Assembly: GCF_002797555.1 (NCBI RefSeq)
Contig: NZ_PGFA01000001.1
Coordinates: 2,480,001 to 2,544,000, forward strand
Direction of reading: 5' to 3'
Source of the DNA: Hymenobacter chitinivorans DSM 11115
Lineage (GTDB): Bacteria; Bacteroidota; Bacteroidia; Cytophagales; Hymenobacteraceae
Length of the DNA stretch: 64,000 bases
Positions 1-8,561 of the stretch are shown piece by piece. The notes under the pieces were generated by a model. It was not told the origin of the DNA and ran no database searches. It saw only the letters and a program-made list of their open reading frames with translations. The translations under genes and the position numbers were made by a program. Each line of letters opens with the position of its first letter. The first letter of the stretch is position 1.

Positions 1-86
1 TTGCCGGCAAAAAGTTGCCTGCGGCGCCCGTTAAGCCCAACTTTACCCCACCGGGCGGCGTTATGGTAGTACCATATTCTCTCCGC

Positions 87-386
87 ATGGCTAAGTTTGT
101 TGTCACCGTCCGCTTTCCGGATTTCTTTGACGAAGAGTTCATTGCGCTTATTCCCGAGCACCGCCACCTCATCAATGAGCTCATCGAGGCCAATGTGGTG
201 GAGGCCTACGCCATCAGTGCCAACCGCACCCGGGGCTGGATTACGATGAACGGCAGCAGCGAGGAAGCCATTCGCACCACCGTGGAGCAGTTTCCGCTCT
301 ACCGCTTTTTCCTGCAGGTCGAAATCGACGAGTTGTTCGTCTTCGACAGCACCGCCTCGCGGTTTCCGCGCATTAGCCTCAATTAA
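87..386 (+). CDS. Small protein, muconolactone-isomerase-like fold (hypothetical)
   Basis: A 99-residue cytoplasmic protein starting MAKFVVTVRFPDFF. An in-frame start 24 codons upstream exists, but the residues before MAKF look like non-coding sequence, so I start at the ATG at 87. Alternating hydrophobic strands (KFVVTVRF near the start, RFFLQVEIDELFVF near residues 75-88) and the middle segment NRTRGWITMNGSSEEAI resemble the small ferredoxin-like dimers of the muconolactone-isomerase/YciI type, which often act on unknown small molecules. No catalytic residue can be assigned. The fold call rests only on pattern and the function is unknown. Confidence 0.6.
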   Translation: MAKFVVTVRFPDFFDEEFIALIPEHRHLINELIEANVVEAYAISANRTRGWITMNGSSEEAIRTTVEQFPLYRFFLQVEIDELFVFDSTASRFPRISLN

Positions 387-473
387 GCTTTATTCGGTAG
401 TTTTCAGCTCCGGCGCGGTTTTGGTACTGACGCCGTTTTTTAGGATTTCCGCCTTCCTCGTTACTGTTTCTGC

Positions 474-1328
474 ATGACTTCTATGTTCCGGCTCCCAGCC
501 GCAGCGGCGTTTGTGTTGGCCGTCCTGGCTGCCGCCCCGGCGCCCGCCGATAAGATTACCACCGAGCAGCTGCTAACCCGCCTGTCAAGCTCCATCGAAA
601 ACCTGAAAACCCTGCGCTGCACCGTGCAAGCCCGTGAGCGGCTCGAAGGCAACAAGTACCAGGCGGCCCGCTCCACGATGAAAATTGCCTTCAGTCCGCT
701 GAAAGTGTACGTGCGCAACCAAAAAGGCGTGGAAGTACTCTGGGTGACGGGCCAGAACAACGGCGACGCCTGGGTGAACCCCAACGCCTTTCCCTACGTG
801 ACGCTCAACCTGGACCCCAACGGTTCGGTGATGCGCCGCAACCAGCACCACACCGTGCTCAACGCGGGCTTCGGCACCATTGCCGACCTGATTAAGGGCT
901 CCAACCTGCGCCAGGACCACGCCTACGAGCGGAGCTTCCGCTACACCGGCGACTCGGTGGTGGCCGGTCGGGCCTGCCACGTGCTGCGCTCCGACTTCCC
1001 CCAGTTTCGCTACGTGACCTACAAGCCGGCCAAGGCCGAGTCCATTTCCCGCATTGCCGACCGGTTTGGCTGCGGCGAGTACCGCATTATGGAGCGCAAC
1101 GGCCTGTCGGCGGAGGATGTAGTGCCGGCCGGCAAGGCTCTGCAGGTGCCCAACAGCTACGGCCGCCGCACCATCGTCTGCGTCGACCAGAAAACGTACT
1201 TGCCCACCGTGGTGCAGGTAAACGACGACAAGGGCCTGTTCGAGAAGTTCGAATTTTCGGAGGTGGTAGCTAATCAGCCGATTCCAGCCGCCGAGTTTTC
1301 AAAAGACTACAAGGACTACAAGTTCTAA
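474..1328 (+). CDS. DUF1571 family exported protein with LysM-like segment
   Basis: A 284-residue protein with an N-terminal signal peptide (hydrophobic run AAAAFVLAVLAAAPAPA, cleavage near residue 25). The body, with phrases such as SPLKVYVRN, GVEVLWVTGQN, GDAWVNPN and a C-terminal DQKTYLPTVV, matches the DUF1571 family of secreted proteins that resemble LolA-type outer-membrane lipoprotein sorting factors. Between about residues 185 and 230 the segment ESISRIADRFGCGEYRIM followed by VPAGKALQVPN looks like a LysM-type repeat inserted in the domain. The gene stands alone and ends at a strong terminator. The biochemical role is not known; periplasmic location is inferred from the signal peptide. 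Confidence 0.7.
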   Translation: MTSMFRLPAAAAFVLAVLAAAPAPADKITTEQLLTRLSSSIENLKTLRCTVQARERLEGNKYQAARSTMKIAFSPLKVYVRNQKGVEVLWVTGQNNGDAWVNPNAFPYVTLNLDPNGSVMRRNQHHTVLNAGFGTIADLIKGSNLRQDHAYERSFRYTGDSVVAGRACHVLRSDFPQFRYVTYKPAKAESISRIADRFGCGEYRIMERNGLSAEDVVPAGKALQVPNSYGRRTIVCVDQKTYLPTVVQVNDDKGLFEKFEFSEVVANQPIPAAEFSKDYKDYKF

Positions 1329-1350
1329 CGGCTCTGGCTTGGGCAGCTAC

Positions 1351-1388
1351 GCAACGGCCTCCCCCGATTACTCGGGGGAGGCCGTTGC
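1351..1388 (+). terminator. Hairpin after the DUF1571 gene
   Basis: Perfect 17-bp inverted repeat, GCAACGGCCTCCCCCGA with its complement, around a 4-nt loop (TTAC), 22 bp after the stop codon at 1328. No long U tract follows on either strand, but the stem is very stable and its position fits transcription termination of the DUF1571 gene. Confidence 0.7.
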
Positions 1389-1501
1389 ATACGTAACCAT
1401 TCTTATAAACTATACACCCCTTTCGGAAGAATAAACCGGAGGTAAAATACAGCTGCGAACTGTCCTTCGGCACGCATAACTATTTATTAAGTAAACCTTT
1501 A

Positions 1502-1849
1502 TTAAATACCCAACAACGACAACACTAAGCTGCTGCCACCCCCTCTAGGCTTGCCGCCCCGATTGGGCTGAGCGAGGGCATCTGCATCTTCGGCCATCAG
1601 CTGGTTCTGGTGCAGCACCCGCACCACCGACGGGCACCCATTGGTAAGCAAGCCCGCGCCCCCGTTTAGCAGGAAAGCCACGGTTTGCCCCACCACGATT
1701 TCCCGCACCTGCGGGGCCGCGCCCTGGGGCTGCCAGCTTACCCATCCTGGCCCGGCCCCACCCTGCTCCGTACGGTACAGATACACGGCGCCTTCTATTT
1801 CACCAGCCCCGATATTCTTACCGGTGCCAGGCGGAAGATTCTGGATCAT
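1502..1849 (-). CDS. Hypothetical protein (uncertain)
   Basis: A 115-residue frame in the 827-bp space between the DUF1571 gene and the SDR gene. The protein is rich in Gly, Pro and Val (GAVYLYRTEQGG, QVREIVVGQTVAFLLNGG), with no recognised domain and a hydrophobic C-terminus (SSLVLSLLGI). It reads more like protein than the overlapping frames on the other strand, and may be a small or decayed gene. No promoter or partner gene supports it, so it is kept at low confidence. Confidence 0.3.
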   Translation of the reverse strand: MIQNLPPGTGKNIGAGEIEGAVYLYRTEQGGAGPGWVSWQPQGAAPQVREIVVGQTVAFLLNGGAGLLTNGCPSVVRVLHQNQLMAEDADALAQPNRGGKPRGGGSSLVLSLLGI

Positions 1850-2063
1850 GTCGAGAGTCGTTCAGTTGGTAAGGCCGGGGCTTTCCCGGCCGGGAAGCTG
1901 CTTTTGACTCCACAAAGGAAGCTCTTCCGCCTGGGTCCAGAACAGGTAAAAGCACCTGATTTTCGCAACCAGGTATTTATACCCGGTTTTGGGTAGGTGC
2001 CGGATATCAGCCGGCTTGCCACCAACGCATTTCGGCGAAGCCAGTGCCGCCCACATGAAAATA

Positions 2064-2114
2064 GGCCCGTCCGGGCACCGAAAAGCCGATGACTTTCCAG
2101 CGCCCGGACGGGCC
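2064..2114 (-). terminator. Terminator of the SDR gene
   Basis: Perfect 13-bp arms (GGCCCGTCCGGGC at 2064-2076 and its complement at 2102-2114) around a 25-nt loop, about 40 bp beyond the stop of the minus-strand SDR gene. On the minus strand the stem is followed by TATTTTC, giving a short U-rich tail. Confidence 0.65.
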
Positions 2115-2155
2115 CAATTTCAGTTGCGAAGCGGTTACAAATTATACCGCGGAGT

Positions 2156-3031
2156 CTAGCGGTTGCCGCGCATAGCTTTTTCGATTTCGTCCCACATGGG
2201 GGCCGGAATCAGCTCCAGCTTGTTGAACTCCCCGGCCCCGTTGAGCCATTCGCCTCCGTCGATGGTCACGACTTCGCCGTTGACATAGGCCGAGAAATCG
2301 GACACGAGGTAGGCGGCCAGGTTGGCCAGTTCCTGGTACTCGCCCACGCGCTTGAGCGGCACCGAGGCGGCCGGGTCGAGCTTCTGCGCCAACGGGGCCG
2401 GAAACAGGCGGCTCCAGGCGCCTTCCGTCGGGAACGGGCCGGGGGCAATGGCGTTGGAGCGAATACCGTACTTGGCCCATTCCACGGCCAGGGAGCGGGT
2501 CATGGCCAGCACGCCGGCTTTGGCGGCCGCCGAGGGCACCACGTAGGCCGAGCCCACGGAAGCGTAGGTCGTGACGATGTTAAGAATGGTACCGGGCTTT
2601 TTATCGGCAATCCAGCGCTTACCGAAGGCCAAGGTGCAGTTGTAGGAACCCCGCAGCACAATGTCGACAATGACGTCGAAAGCTTTGTGGGAGAGCCGCT
2701 CGGTGGGCGAAATGAAGTTGCCGGCGGCGTTGTTCAGTAGCACGTCGACGCCACCAAACTCGTCGATGGTCTTTTGCAGCATGGCCTCTACCTCGTCGTA
2801 CTTGCGCACGTCGCACTGCACGGCCAGCACCTTACCGCCGGTTTGCTGCCGGAGCTCCTCCGCCGTTTTTTCCAGCACGTCGAGCTTGCGGCTACTGATA
2901 GTTACGTTGGCGCCCAGCTGCAGAAAGTAGGTGGTCATGGCCCGGCCCAGGCCAGTGCCGCCGCCCGTCACGACGATGGTTTTGCCCTGCAGGGCATTGT
3001 CGCGGAGCATGGGTTGAGAGTAGGCTGACAT
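2156..3031 (-). CDS. SDR family oxidoreductase, probable 2,4-dienoyl-CoA reductase
   Basis: A 291-residue classical short-chain dehydrogenase/reductase. Visible are the NAD(P)-binding motif TGGGTGLGRAM, the NNAAGNF motif, and the helix AAAKAGVLAMTRSLAVEWAKYGIRSNAIAPGP. The phrases NNAAGNFISPTERLS and APGPFPTEGAWSRLFP are typical of the eukaryotic and bacterial 2,4-dienoyl-CoA reductase branch, which removes double bonds during beta-oxidation of unsaturated fatty acids with NADPH. As in that branch the usual YxxxK tyrosine is not obvious; the helix reads VPSAAAKAG. Start chosen at MSAYSQP (3031); an upstream extension would overlap the promoter area shared with the divergent gene at 3140. Confidence 0.8.
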   Translation of the reverse strand: MSAYSQPMLRDNALQGKTIVVTGGGTGLGRAMTTYFLQLGANVTISSRKLDVLEKTAEELRQQTGGKVLAVQCDVRKYDEVEAMLQKTIDEFGGVDVLLNNAAGNFISPTERLSHKAFDVIVDIVLRGSYNCTLAFGKRWIADKKPGTILNIVTTYASVGSAYVVPSAAAKAGVLAMTRSLAVEWAKYGIRSNAIAPGPFPTEGAWSRLFPAPLAQKLDPAASVPLKRVGEYQELANLAAYLVSDFSAYVNGEVVTIDGGEWLNGAGEFNKLELIPAPMWDEIEKAMRGNR

Positions 3032-3139
3032 AGAAAAGGAGAGTAAGAAGGGGAAGGATGGGAAAGCTGCAAGAACGGCAATTGTTGGCTTTAGCCCTAT
3101 ATAAACGAAAAGAAGGATTTTTTCCCACCTTTGGGCCTC

Positions 3140-3994
3140 ATGACTGCCCCTTCCTCCTCTCCTGCTGCTCTTCCTACTGTTGCCGTGCTGGGCTGCGGCT
3201 GGCTGGGCCTGCCCCTGGCCCAAAGCCTGGTAGCGGCCGGCTACCCCGTGGTGGGCTCCACCACTACGCCCAAGCAGCTGCTCACCCTGCGCGACGCGGG
3301 CATTACGCCCTACCTGCTGCGCCTGGGCCCCGATTTTAGTGCGACCGACGCCGACACGTTGCGGGCTATGCTGGCCGGGGTGCAGGTGCTGGTGCTCAAC
3401 GTGCCGCCCAGCAAGGCCGGCCCGGCCGGCTACCCCGCCCTGCTGCGGCCGGTGGGCAGCGCCGTGGCGGCGGCCGGCGTGAAATACGTGCTATTCGTAA
3501 GCTCCACGAGCGTGTACCCCGATGAGCCCCGCCCCATGCGGGAAGCCGACGCCCTGGCCTCGGCCGAAGCTGCCTCCGACCTGCTGCGGGCCGAAGGACA
3601 GTTCACGTCGGCCCAGGGCCAGTGGCAAACCACAGTAGTGCGCCTGAGCGGGCTGATTGGCCCCGAGCGCCCCCCGGGCCGCTTTCTGGCCGGCCGCCAA
3701 GATGTGCCCAATGGCGACGCCCCCGTCAACCTGATTCACCTCCACGACTGTATCGGCTTGCTAACGAGTATTATCCAGCAAAACGCCTGGGGCTATACCT
3801 TCAACGCCAGTGCGGCCCAGCACCTGCGGCGACGGGAGTTTTACCCGGCCGCCGCCCAGCAGCTGGGCCTGGCCGCCCCGGTTTTCCAGCCCGACTCGGC
3901 CGGGGGCAAAACCATCGACAGCAGCCTGATTCGCCGCACCCTGGATTACGAGTTCCGGCACGACGACCTTCTAGCGGCCCTGGCTTCCTGCTAG
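3140..3994 (+). CDS. NAD(P)-dependent epimerase/dehydratase-like protein (YeeZ type)
   Basis: A 284-residue extended-SDR-like protein. A Rossmann start VAVLGCGWLGLPLAQSL binds the nucleotide. VLVLNVPPS, then YVLFVSSTSVYPD and a later RLSGLIGPERPPGRFLAGR are the hallmarks of the YeeZ-like group of NAD(P)-dependent sugar-epimerase relatives whose substrate is unknown. The tyrosine in TSVYP occupies the catalytic position of the family, though the YxxxK pair is not conserved. Divergent from the dienoyl-CoA-reductase-like gene (108 bp between starts), so the two may share a control region. It ends at a strong bidirectional hairpin. Start is the ATG at 3140, preceded by CACCTTTG, one base off the Bacteroidota -7 element. 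Confidence 0.75.
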   Translation: MTAPSSSPAALPTVAVLGCGWLGLPLAQSLVAAGYPVVGSTTTPKQLLTLRDAGITPYLLRLGPDFSATDADTLRAMLAGVQVLVLNVPPSKAGPAGYPALLRPVGSAVAAAGVKYVLFVSSTSVYPDEPRPMREADALASAEAASDLLRAEGQFTSAQGQWQTTVVRLSGLIGPERPPGRFLAGRQDVPNGDAPVNLIHLHDCIGLLTSIIQQNAWGYTFNASAAQHLRRREFYPAAAQQLGLAAPVFQPDSAGGKTIDSSLIRRTLDYEFRHDDLLAALASC

Positions 3995-4044
3995 ACTTCC
4001 AATCCAATCAGCCGGATAGGATAGATGGTGCCGGGTAGCTGGCC

Positions 4045-4083
4045 AAAAGGTCCCGTCCATTTTGGAAATCGACGGGACCTTTT
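4045..4083. terminator. Hairpin terminator
   Basis: Perfect 13-bp arms (AAAAGGTCCCGTC and complement) with a 13-nt loop, 50 bp after the stop at 3994. The A/T ends supply a U tract in either direction. A third partial copy of the arm (TGGACGGGACA) follows at 4091. Confidence 0.75.
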
Positions 4084-4128
4084 AAGGCAGTGGACGGGAC
4101 AATTTAAAGGCCGGCGGAATTCGTGGAT

Positions 4129-4136
4129 TATCTTTG
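4129..4136 (+). promoter_or_regulatory. Bacteroidota -7 element TATCTTTG
   Basis: Exact match to TANNTTTG ending 4 nt before the GTG at 4141. In this phylum the start of transcription lies a few bases downstream, so the mRNA would begin at or next to the start codon. No clear -33 TTTG is visible at the usual 19-21 bp spacing. Confidence 0.55.
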
Positions 4137-4140
4137 TGCC

Positions 4141-5379
4141 GTGAATACTGATAAACGGACGGTCGTGGTGCTGGGCGGCGGGGCGGCAGGCTTTTTTGGG
4201 GCCATTGCCTGCGCTGAGGCCAACCCCGCGGCCCGCGTGCTGCTGGTGGAGAAAACCGGCAAGCTGTTGAGCAAAGTGCGGGTGTCGGGCGGGGGGCGCT
4301 GCAACGTGACCCACGCCTGCTTTTCGGCGGCCCAGCTGGTGCAGCACTACCCGCGGGGCGGCAAAAAGCTCAAGGAGCCCTTCCAGCAGTTCGGGGCCCA
4401 GGACACGGTGCACTGGTTTGCGCAGCGCGGCGTAGCGCTCAAAACCGAAGCCGACGGCCGCATGTTTCCCACCACCGACTCGTCGGAAACCATTGCCCAG
4501 GCCCTGCTCGACGCGGCCCGACAGGCCGGCGTACACATCCTGCTCAATACCACTGCCGAGCAGTTCATTCCCCTGCCCGAGGGTGGCTTTCAGGTGCAGC
4601 TCACCGGGGTTCACGCCCAGACGCTGACGGCCCAGCGCCTGCTCGTTGCCACCGGCGGCGTGCCCAAAACTGAGGGCTACAACTGGCTGCGGCAGCTGGG
4701 CCATACCATTGCCGAGCCGGTGCCGTCGTTGTTTACTTTCAACGTGCCCGAGTCGCCGCTCAAGGAGCTCATGGGCGTGAGCGTGCCCCACGCCCGAGTG
4801 GTTATTGCCGGCGAAAAGCTCGATTATGAAGGTCCCTTGCTCATTACTCACTGGGGCGTGAGCGGGCCGGCCGTGCTCAAGCTCTCGGCCTGGGGCGCCC
4901 GGCGCCTGCACGAGCTGAGCTACACCGGCACGGCCCTCGTCAACTGGATTCCGACCTACAACGAGGAAACCCTGCGCCAGTGGCTGCACACCTTCCGCGA
5001 CGAGAACGGCAAGAAAGTGGTACTGGTCAACCCGCTCTTTGGCTTACCCCAGCGCCTGTGGCGGGCCCTGGTGGAGCAGGCCGGTATCGGGGCGGATGTG
5101 CGCTGGAGTGAACTGCCGGCCAAGCCCCAGAACCGCCTCATTGAGTTGCTGCTGCGCATGCCCCTGGCCGTGCGCGGAAAAACCACTTTCAAGGAAGAAT
5201 TCGTGACCTGCGGGGGCGTGGTGCTAAGCGAAGTGAATATGAAAACCATGGAAAGCCGCCTGGTGCCCGGTCTGCACTTCGCCGGGGAGGTGCTCGATAT
5301 CGACGGCATCACCGGGGGCTTCAACTTCCAGGCCGCCTGGACCACGGGGTATCTGGCCGGCCAAGCCATGAGCCGATAA
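4141..5379 (+). CDS. NAD(P)/FAD-dependent oxidoreductase, HI0933/BaiN family
   Basis: A 412-residue flavoprotein. The N-terminus VVVLGGGAAGFFGAIACAE is the FAD Rossmann motif, followed by the family signature GKLLSKVRVSGGGRCNVTHA (about residues 40-60). The C-terminal segment FAGEVLDIDGITGGFNFQAAW is the diagnostic GGFN motif of the HI0933/BaiN group. Members reduce unsaturated carbonyl-type substrates or act in bile-acid reduction in gut bacteria; the native substrate here is unknown. A second, more distant paralogue lies at 39391. I prefer the GTG at 4141 because a perfect -7 promoter element overlaps the alternative GTG at 4123. Confidence 0.85.
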   Translation: MNTDKRTVVVLGGGAAGFFGAIACAEANPAARVLLVEKTGKLLSKVRVSGGGRCNVTHACFSAAQLVQHYPRGGKKLKEPFQQFGAQDTVHWFAQRGVALKTEADGRMFPTTDSSETIAQALLDAARQAGVHILLNTTAEQFIPLPEGGFQVQLTGVHAQTLTAQRLLVATGGVPKTEGYNWLRQLGHTIAEPVPSLFTFNVPESPLKELMGVSVPHARVVIAGEKLDYEGPLLITHWGVSGPAVLKLSAWGARRLHELSYTGTALVNWIPTYNEETLRQWLHTFRDENGKKVVLVNPLFGLPQRLWRALVEQAGIGADVRWSELPAKPQNRLIELLLRMPLAVRGKTTFKEEFVTCGGVVLSEVNMKTMESRLVPGLHFAGEVLDIDGITGGFNFQAAWTTGYLAGQAMSR

Positions 5380-5553
5380 GCGGCGTCGTTGCGTTGCCTA
5401 GCCGGTTGCTCAGCCACCCCGATACTACTTTTTCAGCATTCAATAGTACTTAATTGAAGCCGGGGCCGGGGCTTCTTGCAACCCTACGAGCGTCCCGTCA
5501 GTAAAGAGAGACACAACCCTTGTTTCTACTACACCTAATTTACTGACCCACTC

Positions 5554-6006
5554 ATGGAAGCCAAAGCAACCCAAGCCCTGCTCAACGAACTGCTCGAAAC
5601 GCTGAAAGACGGCGAAAAAGGTTATTCTACCGCCACCGCCGACGTCGAAGATCATGACCTGAAGCAGGTATTCAAGAAGTACGCCGTACAGCGCGACGGT
5701 TTCCTGACCGAGCTCGAAGATCAGATGCACCAGCTCAACCTGAAAGCCGATGAGGAAAGCTCGATTACGGGCACCGTGCACCGCGCCTTCATCAACCTGA
5801 AAGCGGCCATCACCAGCAAAAGCCGGGAAAGCATTCTGAACGAGTGCGAGCGGGGCGAAGACTACGCCGTAAAAGCCTACCAGACGGCCCTGAAAGCCGA
5901 AGGTCTGCCCGGCCAACTCAAGACCATCATTGAAAAGCAGTATCAGGGCATCCAGGAAGCCCACAATGAGATTCGCTCCCTGCGCGACGCTGCCGCCGCG
6001 AAGTAA
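5554..6006 (+). CDS. PA2169 family four-helix-bundle protein (DUF2383)
   Basis: A 150-residue, wholly helical, charged protein (LLNELLETLKDGEKGYSTA, FKKYAVQRDGFLTELEDQM, IEKQYQGIQEAHNEIRSLRD). Length and pattern match the PA2169/DUF2383 family, ferritin-like four-helix bundles common in stress-resistant bacteria, usually annotated without known activity. Glu/His residues in helices 1-3 could in principle bind metal. It is monocistronic, with a strong bidirectional terminator shared with the convergent helicase gene. The function is inferred only as stress-associated. Confidence 0.75.
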   Translation: MEAKATQALLNELLETLKDGEKGYSTATADVEDHDLKQVFKKYAVQRDGFLTELEDQMHQLNLKADEESSITGTVHRAFINLKAAITSKSRESILNECERGEDYAVKAYQTALKAEGLPGQLKTIIEKQYQGIQEAHNEIRSLRDAAAAK

Positions 6007-6028
6007 GAACGAGTTTACCAAAACGCAT

Positions 6029-6065
6029 AAAAAAAGCCCCGCCGGAATCCCGGCGGGGCTTTTTT
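6029..6065. terminator. Bidirectional intrinsic terminator
   Basis: GCCCCGCCGG (6036-6045) pairs with 6050-6059 around AATC, flanked by seven A on the left and six T on the right. It ends the plus-strand PA2169 gene and the minus-strand helicase gene. Confidence 0.9.
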
Positions 6066-6125
6066 ATACTGTATTCGCCGGTAAGCCCGGGGAAGGCCGC
6101 AGCCCGACCCCGGGCTTACGCAACG

Positions 6126-8093
6126 CTATTCGTCGAAATCCTGACGCGGGCGGGGAGCCGGACCTTCACTACGGTTGCCGCCGCGGAATCCGCCGCCGTC
6201 GTTGTCGCGCTTGCCCTTGTAGCCACCACCGTAGGAGCTGCCCCCGTCGCGGTTGCCTTTGTAGCCCCCGCCGTAGGAGCTGCCGCCGCTGTTGCCGCGG
6301 TAACCACCTTCCCGGTTGCCACCGAATGAGCTACCACCACGGTTGAAGCCGCCTTCGCGACGCTCACCGTAGCTACCACCGCGGTTGCCACCGAAGCCGC
6401 CTTCGCGACGCTCGCCGTAACCACCCGTCCGGCGCGGACGGTCCTCTCCGCCACCGAAGCCGCCGGGGCCACGGGTATTGCCCTCCTGCTGGGCATCACC
6501 TTCTTGGCGGGGCGTAGCAATGTTGAACGACACCGGACGACCCTGAATCGAGGTGCGGCCCAGCTTGGTCGTGATTTCCTCGGCAAACTCCGAAGGCACT
6601 TCCACGAAGCTGAACTTGTCGTAGAGGGCAATGTCACCGACTTTGCTGCCGGTCAGGGCCGTGTTTTCGGCAATCAGATCTACGATGTCGCGGGGGTGAA
6701 CCCGGTCTTTCTTGCCCATCGTGACGAAGAGGCGGGTGAAGCCCGGGCGCACGGCGCCTTGCTGACGACCCACTTCGAGGCTTTTTTCAGCCTGCTTGTC
6801 TTCCTTCATCGTCATGCGCAGCAGAGCGGCGGCCACGTCGAGGGAAGTAATTTCTTCTTCCTGATCGAGCAGGCGCTGCACGCGGGCTACGTACTTCTCC
6901 AGCTTGCCTTTCTCAATGATTTCCTTGATCTGGGCCAGGAAGAGCGTGGTTTTCACCTCCGACACATCCTCAAACGACGGAATACGCTCCTGCTTGATGT
7001 TGGCCTTGGTGTAGCGCATGATGTCGCGCAGCTTGTAGATGTCGCGGCCGCTGACGAAGGTGAAGGCCTTGCCCAGCTTGCCGGCGCGGCCCGTGCGGCC
7101 GATACGGTGCACGTAGTACTCCTCGTCGGCGGGCAGGTCGTAGTTGACTACGGCTTCCACATTCTCCACGTCGATACCGCGGGCGGCTACGTCGGTAGCT
7201 ACCAGGATTTCGAGCGTGCCTTTGCGGAACTTGTCGAGTGTGTTCTGACGCTGCTGCTGACCCATGTCGCCGTGCAAACCGTCGGCGAAGTAGCCGCGGG
7301 CCTGCAGTTCAGCCACGCACTCGTCTACCATGCGCTTCGTGTTGCAGAAGACGATGGTCGACTTGAGGTTGTACATGTCAATGATGCGGGACAAAACGTC
7401 CTTTTTCATTGGGTTGCGCACCTCATAGTACATCTGCTCGATGTTCGTAACGGTCAGCTCCTGGTGGTTGACTTTTACGATCTGCGGGTTGGTCTGGTAC
7501 TTTTTGGTGAGCTCCATAATCGGCTTGCTCATCGTAGCCGAGAAGAACACCGTCTGGCGGTCTTCGGGCATCTTGCTCAGTACCACTTCGATGTCGTCGC
7601 GGAAGCCCATGTCGAGCATTTCGTCGGCCTCATCGAGGATGATTTTCTTTACCTGGTCCAGCTTCAACGTACCACGCTCCAGGTGGTCCATTACGCGGCC
7701 GGGGGTACCAATGACGATCTGCACGCCGCGCTCCAGGGCCTGGAACTGCCGGTCGTAGCTCTGGCCACCGTAAATCGGCACTACGGCCAGGCCACGCTTG
7801 TATTTACCCAGCTTCTGGATTTCGCCCGAAACCTGGACGGCCAACTCGCGGGTGGGGCACAGAATCAGCACCTGCACGGCGCGGTTGTTGGTATCGACGC
7901 CTTCGATGGCGGGAATGCCGAACGCGGCGGTTTTGCCGGTGCCGGTCTGGGCCTGGCCAATTACGTCCTTGCCTTCGAGCAGAACCGGAATGGCGGCCGT
8001 TTGGATGGGGGATGCTTCTTCGTAGCCGAGCTCAGCAATGGCGCGCTGAAGTTCCTCGGAGAGATTTAACTCTTCAAATTTTACTTTTTCCAT
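6126..8093 (-). CDS. DEAD-box RNA helicase with DbpA-type RNA-binding domain and RGG-rich tail
   Basis: A 655-residue cold-shock/ribosome-assembly type helicase. Visible motifs include Q motif (SPIQTAAIPVLLEGKD), Walker A AQTGTGKT, PTRELA, DEAD in LDEADEMLDMGF, SAT, TDVAARGIDV and HRIGRTGRAG. A DbpA-like RNA-binding domain follows at about residues 453-525 (LFVTMGKKDRVHPRDIV). Residues about 538-655 form a low-complexity tail of GGNRGG, YGERREGGF and GGSSYGGGYKG repeats, typical of RGG regions that bind RNA and favour phase separation. Start set at MEKVKFEEL (8093), agreeing with the family. A TACCTTTG element about 180 bp upstream predicts a long leader, as in other cold-induced helicases. 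Confidence 0.92.
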   Translation of the reverse strand: MEKVKFEELNLSEELQRAIAELGYEEASPIQTAAIPVLLEGKDVIGQAQTGTGKTAAFGIPAIEGVDTNNRAVQVLILCPTRELAVQVSGEIQKLGKYKRGLAVVPIYGGQSYDRQFQALERGVQIVIGTPGRVMDHLERGTLKLDQVKKIILDEADEMLDMGFRDDIEVVLSKMPEDRQTVFFSATMSKPIMELTKKYQTNPQIVKVNHQELTVTNIEQMYYEVRNPMKKDVLSRIIDMYNLKSTIVFCNTKRMVDECVAELQARGYFADGLHGDMGQQQRQNTLDKFRKGTLEILVATDVAARGIDVENVEAVVNYDLPADEEYYVHRIGRTGRAGKLGKAFTFVSGRDIYKLRDIMRYTKANIKQERIPSFEDVSEVKTTLFLAQIKEIIEKGKLEKYVARVQRLLDQEEEITSLDVAAALLRMTMKEDKQAEKSLEVGRQQGAVRPGFTRLFVTMGKKDRVHPRDIVDLIAENTALTGSKVGDIALYDKFSFVEVPSEFAEEITTKLGRTSIQGRPVSFNIATPRQEGDAQQEGNTRGPGGFGGGEDRPRRTGGYGERREGGFGGNRGGSYGERREGGFNRGGSSFGGNREGGYRGNSGGSSYGGGYKGNRDGGSSYGGGYKGKRDNDGGGFRGGNRSEGPAPRPRQDFDE

Positions 8094-8271
8094 GTCTATG
8101 TTAGATGGAATGAGAGACACTAGCTCTGAAAACAGCGGATTCAGCGACGTTCCTCTCCCACTCAACAACAACGACAAGCGACGGAAGCAACGGACGGAAG
8201 ACGAAGGCGGCCAGCCTATTAGATTACAGCAGCCTATGCTGCGCGGAACATGGCCGTTCTCAATGCGGCTG

Positions 8272-8279
8272 CAAAGGTA
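8272..8279 (-). promoter_or_regulatory. Bacteroidota -7 element TACCTTTG for the helicase
   Basis: Read on the minus strand this is an exact TANNTTTG match 179 bp before the helicase start at 8093, predicting a 5' leader of about 170 nt. The -33 element is not obvious. The 8300-8505 stretch behind it holds no gene that I can support. Confidence 0.5.
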
Positions 8280-8505
8280 CGTATTTTCTGCGAGAAAAGA
8301 TACGTAGCAGCGTTTTTAGCTAACTCTTATTCCTGAGTACAGTTCAGTTTGTAATACGCCGGAGTTTCGCTCAACTGCCCTGCTGGGCAGCTATTCCGGC
8401 TTGGTTTGGTGCAACAGCACCGTAAACCGACAAGTTCTATTCCTATATAAGTTTTTAGGGCTGCAAGCCACAACTGCTACACTTCCTGCCGATTAGCTGT
8501 AAACG

Positions 8506-8536
8506 CAAGAAAGCCTGCTTGAAGCAGGCTTTCTTG
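8506..8536 (-). terminator. Terminator of the cold-shock gene
   Basis: Perfect 13-bp inverted repeat (CAAGAAAGCCTGC and complement, loop TTGAA or TTCAA), 25 bp past the stop of the cold-shock gene on the minus strand. The descending arm is T-rich (GGCTTTCTTG), which can serve as part of the U tract. Confidence 0.75.
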
Positions 8537-8561
8537 TTTCACTTGCGAGAAGTGAGAGTAA

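Noticed and set aside
1862..2056. 64-residue minus-strand frame near the SDR terminator
   Set aside because: Short, no motif, no promoter; the translation looks random.
6504..8069. 521-residue open frame opposite the RGG helicase gene
   Set aside because: Antisense shadow; the helicase motifs on the minus strand are unmistakable.
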